From Macadamia tetraphylla (Eukaryota > Streptophyta > Magnoliopsida > Proteales > Proteaceae), in contig CM040964.1 in NCBI GenBank assembly GCA_022985045.1, positions 4,519,505-4,583,504 of the forward strand: 64,000 nt of DNA, given 5' to 3'. The notes beneath the pieces are model-generated. The model ran no database searches. It worked only from the letters and a program-made list of their open reading frames with translations, and was not told the DNA's origin. Position 1 is the first letter of the stretch, and each line of letters begins with the position of its first letter. Shown piece after piece: positions 1-11,694 of the stretch. A program made the translations under genes and the position numbers.

Positions 1-2850
1 GAAATAGTCAACCGAAACAAACAAAAAAAATACACCATTTTGGCCAAAATTTCGCCAAAACGAAACTTCAGTTTCTGAACCCACAGAAACGAAATGAGAT
101 TTCGAAACTTGCCAATAAGAGAGGCCTTCAACCAGGACTTGGAAGTAATTCTAACTCTCACCATTCAGCCCTTTTTTCCACATTTGTTATTTTGTTAACT
201 AATCTTAATCTGACTGTTTGATCATCAGCAGCTTTTGGGAATTTGTTCCTCTATTGGGCTATTACAATTCAACAAAATCTAGTATCCATCAGAGTTTCTG
301 ATTGATAGTAGGTCTCGAATATTCTGACTTAATTTCCAGATTTCACTATTTTGTCAATTGGGTTAAATCTGGTTGTTGAATCATAGCAGTCTTTTGAGGT
401 TTTGTTAACCTAACATCATCCTAACTTCTACCAAAATTTTAATCCCATCTGATAAGGTTGACTCTCGACCTTATAGTTGACCTATTTATGTCTTGGGTTT
501 TACTTGGGATCTTGTTAAAAAAGAGGCATGTATTCTGAAACTAGGGTTCATCCCACATACACCCATGACAAAGCCACATAAGAGGAAACTGAAAGCACAA
601 AAGGACACATTATGTCATTTAGAGTTGTTTTAACAGAAATAAATTCAGCATGAAGAGACACTTGCAAAGTCTCAAGTTAACTAACCTCACAAATTTCTCT
701 TGTCGGTAATTCATAATTTCAGTTTACTTGGCACACAATGTCCAATGTGAGAGTGTTAATCTTGAGTTTCCTCAAGGAAGATAAGAATCCTTTTCCATGT
801 GGTAGATGTGGTAGATATAATTTTAACTACCTTTGAAAAGTTGTAATGCCGATCCCTGTAAAAAACCAACTTCGAATTAGAATCTCTCTTATCCATCATC
901 AAGAAGTTATACCAGAAAGATATAGTCCATTAAAAGATTAAGCTTAAAAATCAATAAAACAAGCAACAAGAATGCAGGAGCAATAAATGCAATTGGTCAG
1001 ACTATATGACTTTGGTGTACAATACATCAATGACAAGCAGTATTCCCACCTATAGAATTGAACTTGTAAGTACTGATGTAGGATTAGGTTAAAAGGCCCG
1101 AACCCTAGTGGGTAATGGGCCAATATGGCTACTCTTCTTTTCTTTTTCTTTTTTTCCTTTTTTTGGTGGGGGGTTGGGGGGAGGGTCCGTCTGGTGTTGT
1201 CACAAACGATGACTTTTTGTAATGTAAATCTTGGAAGCAGCATTTGTATGAATCAAGCTTCAAATCTTAATCCCTCAGAAGATTCCAGCTAGCTCAACTG
1301 GTAAGGTCACTTCCTAGTTGTAGCAGTTCACCAAAACTTGGGAACAAAGTGGTTTTCAAAGAAATAAGTGTCGAGTCTAATAAGAATAAAATCAGAAACT
1401 AAACTTCTCCTAACTACTAATTGACTCCATAACTGTAGATTTCCAGGAGAGAAAAAAGCTTCCTAATACCAACTAAATTCTGGGGACTTGCAAAAACCCA
1501 AGTTTCTGAAATTACCAAAAACCACTGACTCTTCAGAAAAAAAATTCAATTCTGCCTCCTAATTCTTCCAAAGTGGATACAAGACCCCCAATAAACTGGT
1601 ACGACCATTAGTTACCAGGATTCAAACCTCAAGCACCCCAAAATGTTAAACGTACATTTTTTTCTTTTGGCTAAGTAGACTGTACTTGGGATCTCCCATT
1701 GAAAAGGATGTAGGGCTAGCAAAACTTGTTGCCCTTGCATCACATATGTGAGCTTGACAATCAATTCTGTTAATTATAGACCAGAGTTCACATGATAAGT
1801 TCAACGACAAAATCTGGACGATGTACCATCAAAATCTCAACGTACAAGTAATTCCTAAGGTCATAATTTCAGGATGCATGGACAAGTAGAGATATTTGGT
1901 TAACCCATACCACAACCTTGAACAATATCACCGATTCTGTGATAGAAGATAAATTAAAATTTCGGACTTCTTCTGTGGGTGGAGCTATTAATTTCCAGAG
2001 GCTACACCGTTCACTTCTAGACAAGCATCATTGATGCAGTATCCAAATCTAGACAGAGCGTGAAGATTTAGAACATATAAGGCCAAGATCCAGGGTTCTC
2101 CATAACCACGTTGAATGAGAAGCTGGGAATGAGAACGACAAATTTCCCAATCCATGCCCAATCAAACCATATATTCCAAGGTGATACCACAAATTATGGG
2201 CCCAGATGAATATTATAACCACATATTCGACTGCTACACAATAATCCATCAGAATAAAATAAGAAGAAGAAGATTAAAAAACAAGGAAAATAGGTATGGT
2301 GTGGAATCTAAGTGACGAATTCTCTTCGAAACTTAAAATAGAGTACCGCACACTAGATGTACTGAATTGAAACACACAAACAATTCATCGCCAAGTCCTA
2401 AAAAATTGAACTTGAACAATTTCTTCACTGGTTCCAAAAGTTAATCAATGTTTAATACTAAAAACTTGAACCTTAAACATATCCTTCACGGATTCAAAAT
2501 TTAATCAATGTTTGGGCGGGTAAAATTCAATCCATACAATCTGAAAGCGAGAGAGATTAATAACAAAATCAAAAATGAACGAACTAAATGAAATGCTTGG
2601 AACTCACGTACTCTGCTACTCATCCATGGACAATGGCGGTTGTAAGAACAAGTTCTACTTTTGACTCTCAAAGATGGACAACTGCAACTCATTCAAAATC
2701 AGAAACAAAGTTCGGCAACTCATTCAAAATCAGAAACAAACTTTCGATTACAGGAGGCTCAGTATCGGGGGGGAAGTTTCCTCGAGATTTCTAGGGCAAA
2801 AGCAAATCTTCTACGGCTTCGAAGCGTGGTTGGTCGTGTTCAAGACGTTT
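1..2850. other. AT-rich non-coding stretch, possible introns of a leftward gene
   Basis: I see no convincing coding exon here. The right end (about 2590-2860), read on the minus strand, looks like an untranslated first exon: it follows a GA/CT-rich tract, lacks a long reading frame and ends near a possible splice donor. The left end (1-120) is rich in GAAAC motifs like the MITE termini elsewhere in the window. A leftward gene starting near 2.86 kb with its coding exons outside the window is possible but unproven. Confidence 0.3.
2684..2739. repeat. Short tandem duplication
   Basis: The segment reading CAACTCATTCAAAATCAG, followed by AAACAAA, occurs twice in tandem with a period of about 27 bases. 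It lies in the putative untranslated leader of a leftward transcript. Confidence 0.7.
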
Positions 2851-2858
2851 CAAATTTC

Positions 2859-2860
<2 letters not shown>

Positions 2861-2890
<30 letters not shown>
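2861..2890. repeat. (GA)n microsatellite
   Basis: This is an uninterrupted GA tract followed by a degenerate GA/CA stretch. On the minus strand it is a CT-rich run of the kind common around plant transcription starts. Confidence 0.85.
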
Positions 2891-2894
<4 letters not shown>

Positions 2895-3296
2895 AAGAGT
2901 AACTCACACTCACACGCAGACACACAGACAACAATGTTCTTACGGTGGGGTCCACATTCCACATGGGGTAAGTTGTTGAGTAGTGGGACCCTTCACGACT
3001 GAACTTCGGTTTACAAAAGTCAAAAAGTCAAAAAGTCAAAAAGTCAAAAAGTCACAACCAGCCCAGGAATATTATCTTGATTCAACATTTTTTTTTTTTT
3101 TTTTTTAAACATTCCTCTATCGAATTGGGATTTTTATCAAATCCCAACGGTTACAAAAGCGTTTAAACCCAATTCAAAAGGTTAAACGGAACCCGGAAAA
3201 AGGTTCGGTGCGCAGCCGTGCCTCATGCACAGTCCTATTCCCCCTCACAAGAAGGAATCGAAATGACCAAATACCCCCTATATAAGGTATCGTGAC

Positions 3297-3764
3297 CTCT
3301 GTTAGTTAAAACGGGAACGGCAAAAAAACATTGTTCGGTACGGGCATGTTTTAAACGGATCAAAACGTGAACGGGACGGTCAAAAATACGGTCAAATACG
3401 GTAAAAACGGGAAAAAATAAAAAACGGACGATACGTGTTTTAAACGTTTATATTTAAATAATACGGTATCAAAAAAAGGGCAATATATAGACATAAATTG
3501 GCATAATAATTCTCTAAATACCTAGATAACAATAAAAAAAAATAGCCCCGTTTTAAACGTTTCTATTTTAAAAGCGTTTATATTTTTAAAATCCGTTTTC
3601 TTGTCAAAAAAAGCGATGCGGCGTTAAAACGGAAAAAAAACTTTCAATAGCCCCGTTCCCGTTTTTTACCGAATATCTGTGAAAAATTCGGCAAACGGCG
3701 TTTAAAACGGCAAAAAAACGGGAAGCCGTTTTAAACGCGTTTTAAACGCGAATAAACTAACTAG
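3297..3764. mobile_element. MULE-type MITE, copy 1
   Basis: This 468-bp non-coding element is closely matched along most of its length by the copy at 58183-58632. It starts CTCTGTTAGTTAAAACGGG and ends GCGAATAAACTAAC; the reverse complement of the end starts GTTAGTTTATTCGCG, so the termini share GTTAGTT. It is flanked by near-identical 9-bp direct repeats, TATCGTGAC (3288-3296) and GATCGTGAC (3765-3773). A 9-bp duplication is the hallmark of Mutator-like elements. The interior is filled with GTTTTAAAC palindromes and has no reading frame, so it must be mobilised in trans. Confidence 0.75.
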
Positions 3765-3892
3765 GATCGTGACCACACTACGCCTGATGCGGCCGTGCAT
3801 GAAAACCCTTTCCCTCTGAGTTCAAACGTGTGCCATGTAAAGGCTTAGCCGATACTGCCAACGGTCAACTGTTGAGTGAAACCTAGGCTAGT

Positions 3893-4185
3893 CCTTTTAA
3901 GGGGTGTTTGGTTTCATAAATCAAATGGTGTATATATTGGATATAAATATCAATTTTTTTATGGATATTCTTTTGAATTGTGTTTTTTGTTGAAATATCG
4001 TTTGGTTGCCTTGAGTCTAGTATATGTTTCTTATCAAAAAACTGTTTGGTTACCTTAAATCTGTATAGTGATTCTTACTGTAAAACTATTTAGTTATCCT
4101 AAATTAGTGTAGTGATTTTTCCTGTAAAACTGTTTGGTTACCTTAATCTTGTGTAATGATTCTTCCTATAAAATTGTTTAGTTAA
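3893..4185. repeat. 44-bp tandem repeat, four units
   Basis: Units begin at 4000, 4044, 4088 and 4132, with a fifth partial unit at 4176. The spacing is 44 bases every time. Each unit starts with GTTTGGTTACC or a close variant and ends TGTAAAACT or similar. The sequence just upstream (from about 3900) carries GGTGTTTGGTTTC, resembling the Tourist-like terminal repeat GGTGTTTGGTTAC at 49620, so the array may derive from a MITE end. Confidence 0.85.
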
Positions 4186-5503
4186 ACACAAGAGTGGTGA
4201 AGTGAAAAACTATAATCTTTTTTTTAATTTTTTATTTATTTTTAAAGTTTATATTTTAAAATAATTTAAAAGTGATTTATCTTTAATTTAAAAAAATATA
4301 TGATTTTCCATTAAAAAATAAAATAAAATCACCCCACAATTTTGCATTGAAGCATAATTTGTAGTATGGCTCGAGTATCTGCCTCTTTTGACAAAAGAAA
4401 TGAGAAAGTGAAGATTCTATGGTCAATGGCAAACAATACACATTGTTGAAATGTGGACAATTGAACCATGTTGACCCATAATATGATCTTGAAGATGAAT
4501 TCATATCCTAGCCCTGTAGCATCCTTGTATTTTTTTTTTTTTTTTTTTTTCGTTGAATCCTTTAATAGAATTTAACTATGTATCAAATTTTATAATTGGC
4601 TCTATTCAAATTCATTAGAATTAGCAGTCTTCAGTTTCATGGTAATTAAATTCACCATCTGCTTACCTAAGCACACGTCCAAAGTTACTTCTGAGTCATC
4701 CACATGGAAACCTACAAATACAAAATTGTTGTGGCTCAAGAAAGGAAGAAACTTATGATTTTTGCTTTCAGACTTTCTAAGGTAAAATATTCTAAAAATA
4801 AAAATAGAAAATAAAAGGGAGGGGAGGAAGAGAGATGAAAAAGCAGAAGCAGAGGGCAGAAAGAGGTGTGGACTAGTAGCAATCGTTCCATATCTCAGCA
4901 TGCCATCAAATAAAAAGCAGGAAAACAACCTTAGCTACATTCCAATCATATTCAATCATATAACTAAAGGGAGACCCCCTCAAGCCCCTACAAAATAGTT
5001 AACATCGTAGCCTGTGGGATTTGCCTCAAACCTTACAAATTCCTCCATTTTTTTTCCTTTTTTTGTGTTATGCAACAAATGGATTTTATCAACTCAAGAT
5101 GAGAATCAAATTACAATGCCACAAACAAAAGTTTAATACAAACTCCCAAAACAATTTTAAAGTTATATATTGTTAGGTGGAATTAATAGTCTTCAGTTTC
5201 AGGGTTATTAAATTCACCATCTTTAATTATAATTGCCTGTAATACAAGAGCAGGAAAGAAGGGAACTAGAGTCCTTTACCAATAGATTAAATGATCCAGT
5301 TTCTAAAAGTATTAATCAAAATCACAAACCCATTAAGAATGCATCAAAGATAGAAGAGATCATCTAGCTTTAATAATAGTGCATAAACAACATAGTTATT
5401 ATCATATAACCTTGATTATTATTACTTCATTCCCTTCTCAAACCTAGCTATTTTCATACCAGCCAAACCATGGCTAAAAAATGTGCTCAAAATAGATGAA
5501 CCA
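4186..5503. other. AT-rich spacer
   Basis: This is AT-rich sequence with homopolymer runs (for example T-rich near 4530-4550) and no reading frame I can link to a protein family. A short motif near 4626-4660 is partly repeated at 5190-5222 (TCTTCAGTTTCA followed by ATTAAATTCACCATCT), which suggests an old local duplication or repeat copies. Confidence 0.5.
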
Positions 5504-6103
5504 TCAACCAAGACAACCAAACAAAGTAGTCAAGTAGACAATACTATTGATGGTTGTCACTCCATCCTTGTCCTTTGCATTGTAACCCGCAAGTTGAGAG
5601 GGAGGATTACACATTCTCAAAAACAAAACAGAGTACAGCCATGGTTTTTTATTCAAACAATTAAAATAAAATAAAAAAGTGTTGACAAAATCTACATTTC
5701 CCTCTATGACATCATGGACTTCATTCCACTCCTCCTCAGTACATAAGTTTTCTGTAAATTCCTTCCGGGAGTCTTGCTTGGCCATCTCCACAATTGCATT
5801 GGCTATCACCTTCAAAGGACTACTAACCTTCTCTGCACATCCTTTCTTCTTGTTCTCTTTACCTGTCACCCCTGAACTAGGCCCACTACAAGAACGACTG
5901 CTACTTGCATTGGGAGTATAACAGGCACTTTCACCAACATTATCATCAACATCGTCGTAATTGTCCATGCTAATGAAATCATCAATTGGAACTGGAATGT
6001 AAGGCTGGTCCTCATTGATAGCATTAGATGGGTGTGAAGATCCAGCCCCAGTAGCAATTTCATTACGCAGCCAATCGACAACTTGTAGGTGAATGGAAAT
6101 CAC
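5504..6103 (-). pseudogene. Myb/SANT-like protein, C-terminal fragment
   Basis: This is an open minus-strand frame of 199 codons. Its start reads VVDWLRNEIATGAGSSHPSN, which resembles the conserved segment after the Myb/SANT-like domain (PF12776; At2g29880 / L10-interacting type), where ATG-G-.-.-P..A is typical. An acidic linker (PIDDFISMDNYDDVDDN), a Ser-rich stretch and a helical tail follow (VSSPLKVIANAIVEMAKQDS ... EEEWNEVHDVIEGN). The N-terminal DNA-binding domain is missing; just upstream on this strand is an A/T homopolymer and AT-rich sequence. The last 50 or so residues look like read-through into non-coding DNA. This family includes partners of PIF/Harbinger transposases and host copies, so it may be a transposon remnant. 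The family call is from pattern recognition only. Confidence 0.5.
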
Positions 6104-7500
6104 TCTATGCTCTTTCCAAAATCTCTGCTCTTTTTTCTAAAAAAAAAAAAAAAAAAAAAATTGATAATTAACTCTTGGATTGTCAGAATAGTAAACTGTT
6201 AACTTTACCTTTAGTTTAAGAAGGTATTATGAGTTTTATTGGAAAATATGTCCATTATTATCATGTTTCGACATGTCTTGTCAGTTGTCCAATGATTCGT
6301 TGTGTCTCAACGGAGCCAGGTCGAGGCTCATTACGATAAGGTTGTTTACATAGAAACAGTTTCCTATACTATTCCATTGCTATAACAACTGCAGTAGCCG
6401 CAAATATTATTACTTTCTTGTGCCTCTAATAATACTCATCGCATTCATCATCACTATCAATTTTTTACGTAAATCTACAATTCATAATTAAACAAGCACT
6501 TCAGAAAACCAGTAATGTTTTCATATGCTAGAAGCATGTATGCAAAACCAGAAAAAAATTAAAAAATAAAAAAAAAAACATAAATTTAACTCGGGCAGAT
6601 GTTGGCCGAAGCTGCTAGTTCAATATGATATTTTCACTAGAAGGGGGAGAGAGGGAGACACAGGCTGTGCCCGGCCTTTTCCATAAAATAAACAGAGTTT
6701 TTCAAATAAGAAGCATTTAACCTCTTAGATCACTGATTAAAAAAAATACCAAAGTTAAAATTATAACACCAATGAAAATTTGAACAAGGAGAAGGCATGA
6801 CAAGAACTTTATTTGTATCATCAATCAAAATAATACAAAATATTAATCCATGGATAGAACTGAATTAGCAATAGAACACTATTGGGGGACCCAATGATTC
6901 CAAAACCATTCATCCAGATTTCAGAAATACCTTGTTTAGAGAGTAGCTCAATATACCAATGCTCAGGCTTTCCAATAACATAATTGAATTAATGTTCCAA
7001 AAAAAAAAATGCATTTATGCACTAACGCATACAAAGTTAAAATTTCAAGTTTGAAGACAATCATTTCGCAAAATCATATGAACACCCATTTTCTAGATTC
7101 TTAATACCCTCTTAACTAAACTAAAACAATGAAGCCTCAAATTCAAACAAAACAAAGAAACCTAGATGAGGTTTCCAGCTTGAATTCACGTAGACCAATC
7201 GGTGAACCTTCCATGTGATAGTAAACCTGATTAACCGATCCTCATGAACCAAGTCCAAAATGCAAGACAAACACAGAGAGGGAGAGAGAGGAGGAGGAGA
7301 ATACCAAATCCAATTTTGCAGAGTCGTTGGCTAGCTATAGCAAACGTTGTTGGTGGGAGAACCAGAGAACAGATCCAAGCACTTCGATTGCCACTGCCAC
7401 ATATCCATGAACAGAGTATATGAGGTCTAAGTTAAAAAACCTAAAAATAAACTTACAACACAAAAGAGAGAGTGGTAGGTTCTGGTTTTAAAAACCTAAC
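6104..7500. other. AT-rich spacer or intron
   Basis: I see no coding frame or recognisable element. It begins with a 22-base A run (6139-6160). It could be an intron if the leftward transcript from about 7.75 kb continues into the Myb/SANT-like frame, but no joining exon could be shown. Confidence 0.4.
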
Positions 7501-7800
7501 ATTTCACCTCAATGAAAACATAATAGAGAGTTGTAGACAGAGAAAGCGAGAGAGAGAGAGAGGAAAGAGCATGCGGTAGATTTTGGTTTTAAAAACCTAA
7601 CCCTACAACTCCATGAAATCGAAATAAAGAGAGGTAGCAGAGAAAACGAGAAAGAGTGTGAGAGAGAGAGAGAGCTTACCAGTCGCCAGCGGTGGACTCT
7701 CGGTGAGAGGGTATCGAACAGAGAAAGCTTCATCAAAATAACACGGGTTTAGAGGCCTCCATAGAACGTCTTCCCACTTTCCCTTTTTATATTAGGTGTT
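7475..7800 (-). promoter_or_regulatory. Putative promoter and first exon of a leftward transcript
   Basis: On the minus strand, TAATATAAAAAG (7783-7794) is a plausible TATA box. About 50 bases downstream, ATGAAGCTTTCTCTGTTCG opens a short frame (MKLSLFDTLSPRVHRWRL) that runs into a good splice donor, CTG|GTAAGC, near 7675. The CT-rich sequence beyond contains an imperfect tandem duplication of about 105 bases (7475-7580 and 7580-7680). No continuing exon was identified, so the gene it served is unknown; the Myb/SANT fragment at 6.1 kb is the nearest candidate. Confidence 0.35.
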
Positions 7801-8099
7801 AAAATGGTTGCTCAAATATGAGTTTTATTGTTGACATAAACTTAAATTTGAGAGACATCCTTTGTAAAATGGTCATTCATGGGAAGTAGGACTATCATTT
7901 ACGCTTTCTGATTCAAAAAAAGTAGGCTAGTGGATGAACATGTAATGCAACGGTTAAGTTGTGCGAAGTAGGGGTAGTAGTGGGAGCATAAAAGTTGGCT
8001 CAGGTCTTGGGTTAAATTTCTCTCTATTTTCGTCCCTTTGTAGCTTTGTAGTGTTGTAATCCCCTCAATAGTGTCATATTTACTACCTCCCAAAAATAA

Positions 8100-9957
8100 A
8101 GATAATATGAAGAAAAATTAGAAAGGGATAGAGTGGATAAAAGACTATCCGCTTGGAAGGCCTCTCTCCTTTCTTATGCGGGTAGGAAATTTTTTATTCA
8201 ATCAGTTCTTTATTCAAACCCTTCGTACTGGATGTCTTATTTTGTTGTGCCGAAGAAAATTTGTCAAAAAATTGATTCTATATGTTTGAGTTTATGGAAT
8301 GGTTATAATGTCTGTTCTCAAAAGACACATTTCATTTATTGTAAGAGAATTTGCTCCCCGAAGACTGAGGGTGGTCTTGGCCTTCGCGATGCTTCTACTC
8401 ATAATAAGGCTCTTCTCTTTAAGTTGGGCTAGTGTTTGCTCACTGATAATATTTCTCTTTGGGCTCGAACCTTGAGGGCTAAATATTTCTATAATTCTTC
8501 TCTTTTTGACTCATAGTCTTGAAAAAGAGAGGTTCAAGGGTTTGGAATAGTATTGTCTCAATACTTCCCACTCTTAAAAAAATGGTTTTTGTCAAAGTGG
8601 GCACTGGGTCTTCGGTTTTGTTTTGGTATGATCCATGGATCCCAAACCTCCCAAACAATTCTATCCCGTTACCTTTCCCACCCCCAAGCTGTAATTTGAC
8701 TGTTGACAAGTTGCGGTCTGTGGACTGCTGGAATGAAGAGGCTTTAAAGAATATTGTTGATTCTTCTATTAACTCATAAAATCTTAAAAATATCCCCAAA
8801 CGCTGGAGCTGATGTTTGGATATGTTCCAACTCTAAAAATGGTATTTTATCTACTAAAGGTGCTGCTCATTTCATTTCTAAAGCTCCCAACTCCCATATG
8901 GTGTGTCATTCTTTGAATTCTTCTTCTTCTTCTTTACCAACACGTTGGTGGAATTTCTTTGGAAATTATGTATAATCCTAAATTAAAATTTTTCTTTTGG
9001 CGGATAATACTCAATGGCATTCCAGTTAGAGAGATCATTGGTAAGTGGTTGTGCATTGATACATCTTGTGCTTTTTGTGGACAGAAAATGAAATCTAGTA
9101 TTTATCTGTTATTCCTTTGTGAGTTTTCATATAGAATTTGGGCGAGCGGCCCTATGGGGTTGCGGCCCAAGTTACTTCAAGTTTCATTTGTTCATGATCT
9201 TATAATTTTTTTCTTTTCAAGTGCAGATTTAACTAAATCTGAAAAAAATCGAGTGTTTTCAGTTATGACAATAATTGTATACTTTTTATGGTGGCATAGA
9301 AATAGTGTTATATATATCAAAATTCTACTCCCCACCCAATGATAGTTTTAAATATTATATTACGTTGGATTATGGATTCAAAATTGTTTCCCGGTTCTAT
9401 CACTTATAATGTGTTTTCATCCTTAACAGATGATCCGGGGACAGTTTAAACCAATTTTTGCCTCTCCCTTTTTTTGTCATATAATATATTAGTTTGTATT
9501 GGCATAGCTAATGTTTTGGACACATAGTATGGATTTGGTGGAGTTCTTCATCAAGGAATATTCAAGGCAATCAGGATGGGAACCAGTTCATTTAAATCAG
9601 TGGAGGAAATTGAAGCTATGGGAGTTCTGAAAGGACTAACGCTTGCTGAAGCAAAGGGTTGGAATATTACTGAAGTCTGGGTTTCTGCAAAAACTTACTT
9701 CAACTTATTCCTAAGCTTTTGACAGACAATTGGCCTTTGTTTACTTTTGGAACCTTTTCTGGATCTGTCTACCAAGTCTGCTCATATTAAATTTTTGTAC
9801 AAAGAGAGTTCTACCTCTAGTACTATGATGTACCTATGGACTCTGGGAACTTATATTAGGGCAGGTCATCTATGGACATCTTAGGTTAATGATGTGATTT
9901 CTGACTTTAGTATTATATAAATGTTCTTTTTTATTTCTTAAAAAAAAAAATTAAAAA
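8100..9957 (+). mobile_element. 5'-truncated LINE (L1-like) with RT end, zf-RVT and RNase H
   Basis: The translated pieces line up in the order of a plant L1-type ORF2. The reverse transcriptase C-terminus comes first (DKRLSAWKASLLSYAGRKFF ... PKTEGGLGLRDASTHNKALL, 8133-8432). Next are GSRVWNSIVSILPTLKK and GTGSSVLFWYDPW (8519-8779), then the zf-RVT region (LKFFFWRIILNGIPVREIIG with CAFCGQK, 8959-9342). An RNase H-like stretch follows (YGFGGVLHQG ... EEIEAMGVLKGLTLAEAKGW, about 9530-9700). At least four frame breaks or stops separate the pieces. A poly(A)-like run at 9940-9957 marks the 3' end. The 5' part (endonuclease and RT fingers/palm) is absent, as expected from 5' truncation on insertion. 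The element is inactive. Confidence 0.85.
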
Positions 9958-10059
9958 GGGGGATGGATGGCCAACTTGTCACCTTCACCATTGCATCCAT
10001 CCATTTCTTCTTGTAAACTTCCATGTAGATGGAAAAATGATTGAATTGACAGGGTAAGA

Positions 10060-10135
10060 AAAAAAGGAGTGAGTAGTTTTGTTTTTGTTTTTTTTTTGTT
10101 TTTTTTTTTGTTTTTTTTTTTTTTTGTAGGAGAGT
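10060..10135. repeat. Poly(T)/TTTTG-rich tract
   Basis: Low-complexity T-rich sequence with interspersed G. It could be the oligo(A) tail of the minus-strand LINE fragment that follows. Confidence 0.6.
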
Positions 10136-10365
10136 AGTTTCCTTCACCTCTAATGAAAGAGGAATCTCCTCACCATGATTATTGATATTGTTGGGTAGAT
10201 ATAATCTAGGTTACCCGCCCACCATCTGCTAATGGCCAATTCAAAATGATATATGCTTGTCACTTCAACCTTTCACCTATTGATGAAAGTTACGCTCTTG
10301 GAGCAAAGTGTAGTAGAGCACTTGTCTTGGGAAGTTTCAGTTTTAAACCTCGCATTCCTCATTCA

Positions 10366-10735
10366 TTATCTTATAAACAAAGTTCCAAAAGAGTTATCAT
10401 AGAGAGTGAGGATAATAGATGGGGGAGGGGATCCGTCCTGCTGACAAGAGAGTTGAAACTTAGCACCATGGGTAACCAAAGCATCGGCGATTCCATTAGC
10501 TTCCTTAAGACAATGAGAAAACTCAATATAGCAAAAATTATAGCATAAAGACAAACAGTCTCTAATAATAGGCTTTTTGATCTTCCAAGGGACAATAGTG
10601 GAGCTTTTTTTAAGGATATTTACCACAAGCAAATTGTCGTTCTATATCGTTAGATTTCGAATTCCATGTTGTGAGGCAATAAATAAGGTTGTTCTGATAG
10701 CAAGAGCTCCAGCAGCAAGGGCGAAGTTCCTCGTC
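10366..10735 (-). mobile_element. LINE RNase H fragment, opposite orientation
   Basis: The minus-strand translation reads ALAAGALAIRTTLF, then DNLLVVNILKKSSTIVPWKI, then FSHCLKEANGIADALVTHGA. This matches the RNase H-like (RVT_3, PF13456) pattern of plant LINE ORF2, including the conserved D..LLV and EAN..AD.L segments. One in-frame stop interrupts it. No RT domain accompanies it, so this is an isolated relic pointing away from the 8.1-9.95 kb element. Confidence 0.75.
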
Positions 10736-10767
10736 TAGTATCCCTTTTCCCCTATCCCATGGTTCTT

Positions 10768-11010
10768 AGTATTGGTATAAAATTGACCGTATCATATCAA
10801 TAAACCTGATCAATCCGAAATGATTTCCAATAGCTATTTAAAGATAAAATAAAAAATAAAAAAATGTAATTTTCATGAAAAAGTAAATACAAAAATGACC
10901 GATCTGGATCATTATCGTATTAATATTATATAGACATCGATACCAATATGAATATCAATATTGATACCAATAACTAAATTCATACCTATCCCCTCCCCTC
11001 GTTCTTCCTT
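10768..11010. repeat. AT-rich ATTGGTAT/ATACCAAT dispersed repeat
   Basis: The segment starts TTAGTATTGGTAT and ends ATACCAATAACTAA, giving inverted ends. The interior has repeated GATACCAATAT-like motifs. Similar sequence occurs near 43880-44090, 46440-46620 and 47590-47810. It is probably a non-autonomous repeat family, but no target duplication was established. Confidence 0.45.
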
Positions 11011-11385
11011 TGTAATAAAAAAGGAAAAAAAAAAATCTCTGGAAATAATGACACTTCTGAATTTTCAAGTCAGAAAGTCGAAGAGAGGGAGAAAGCTCTA
11101 AAAGAACTTTCAATTAAACTTATGATATTTTTTTTCTAATTTTGTCCGCTAACAGATGCATTTGAAGGATGGAGTTTCCATCATGCCATAGGTCATGCTT
11201 GCACAATATTTGTGATATTTTGAAGCTCACAACAAAAATCTCTTAGTCTTTTTTTTTTTTTTAAATAAAAAAAATGATCATGACTCTTGAGTAATGAGAT
11301 GATATCTTCGCAAAGAAAATTCTGACCATCCATTTATCCATTCTCATTTTGTTGCCATTTCAAAAAGACAAATGCCCATCAATTC

Positions 11386-11388
<3 letters not shown>

Positions 11389-11448
<60 letters not shown>

Positions 11449-11449
11449 G
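11389..11449. repeat. (CT)n microsatellite
   Basis: A CT tract of about 60 bases with one short interruption. It is followed by an A-rich segment and is not linked to a gene. Confidence 0.9.
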
Positions 11450-11694
11450 GTGTATTAAGCAAAAAAAAAATAAAAAAATCTATCACTTCCAAAATAAAAG
11501 ATACAAAATCTATCTCCATCTCTCTTACTGGTGTATAAAAAAAATACTAATATTACCTCTGAAACAAAAGATAGAAAACGTAACATAAGAAAACCTATTA
11601 GATAGACCTTTAGAAGTTAAAGAATGTGGAACTATAATTTATTTTCATTAGATACGTAAAAATAAATATTTAAAAAAAGCTGAACAAGAAAAAT

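Noticed and set aside
1280..1340. tRNA-like box A (TAGCTCAACTGGTAAGG)
   Set aside because: No convincing box B or cloverleaf follows; at most an old SINE remnant.
2661..3002. Overlapping plus-strand frames with RERERERE stretches
   Set aside because: They are translations of the GA microsatellite and surrounding leader-like DNA, with no protein motif.
8479..8799. Minus-strand frame over the LINE
   Set aside because: Antisense of the LINE coding remnants.
10280..10350. tRNA-like phrase (TAGTAGAGCACTTG ... TTTTAAACCTCGC)
   Set aside because: Arms do not pair and the region overlaps LINE-related sequence.
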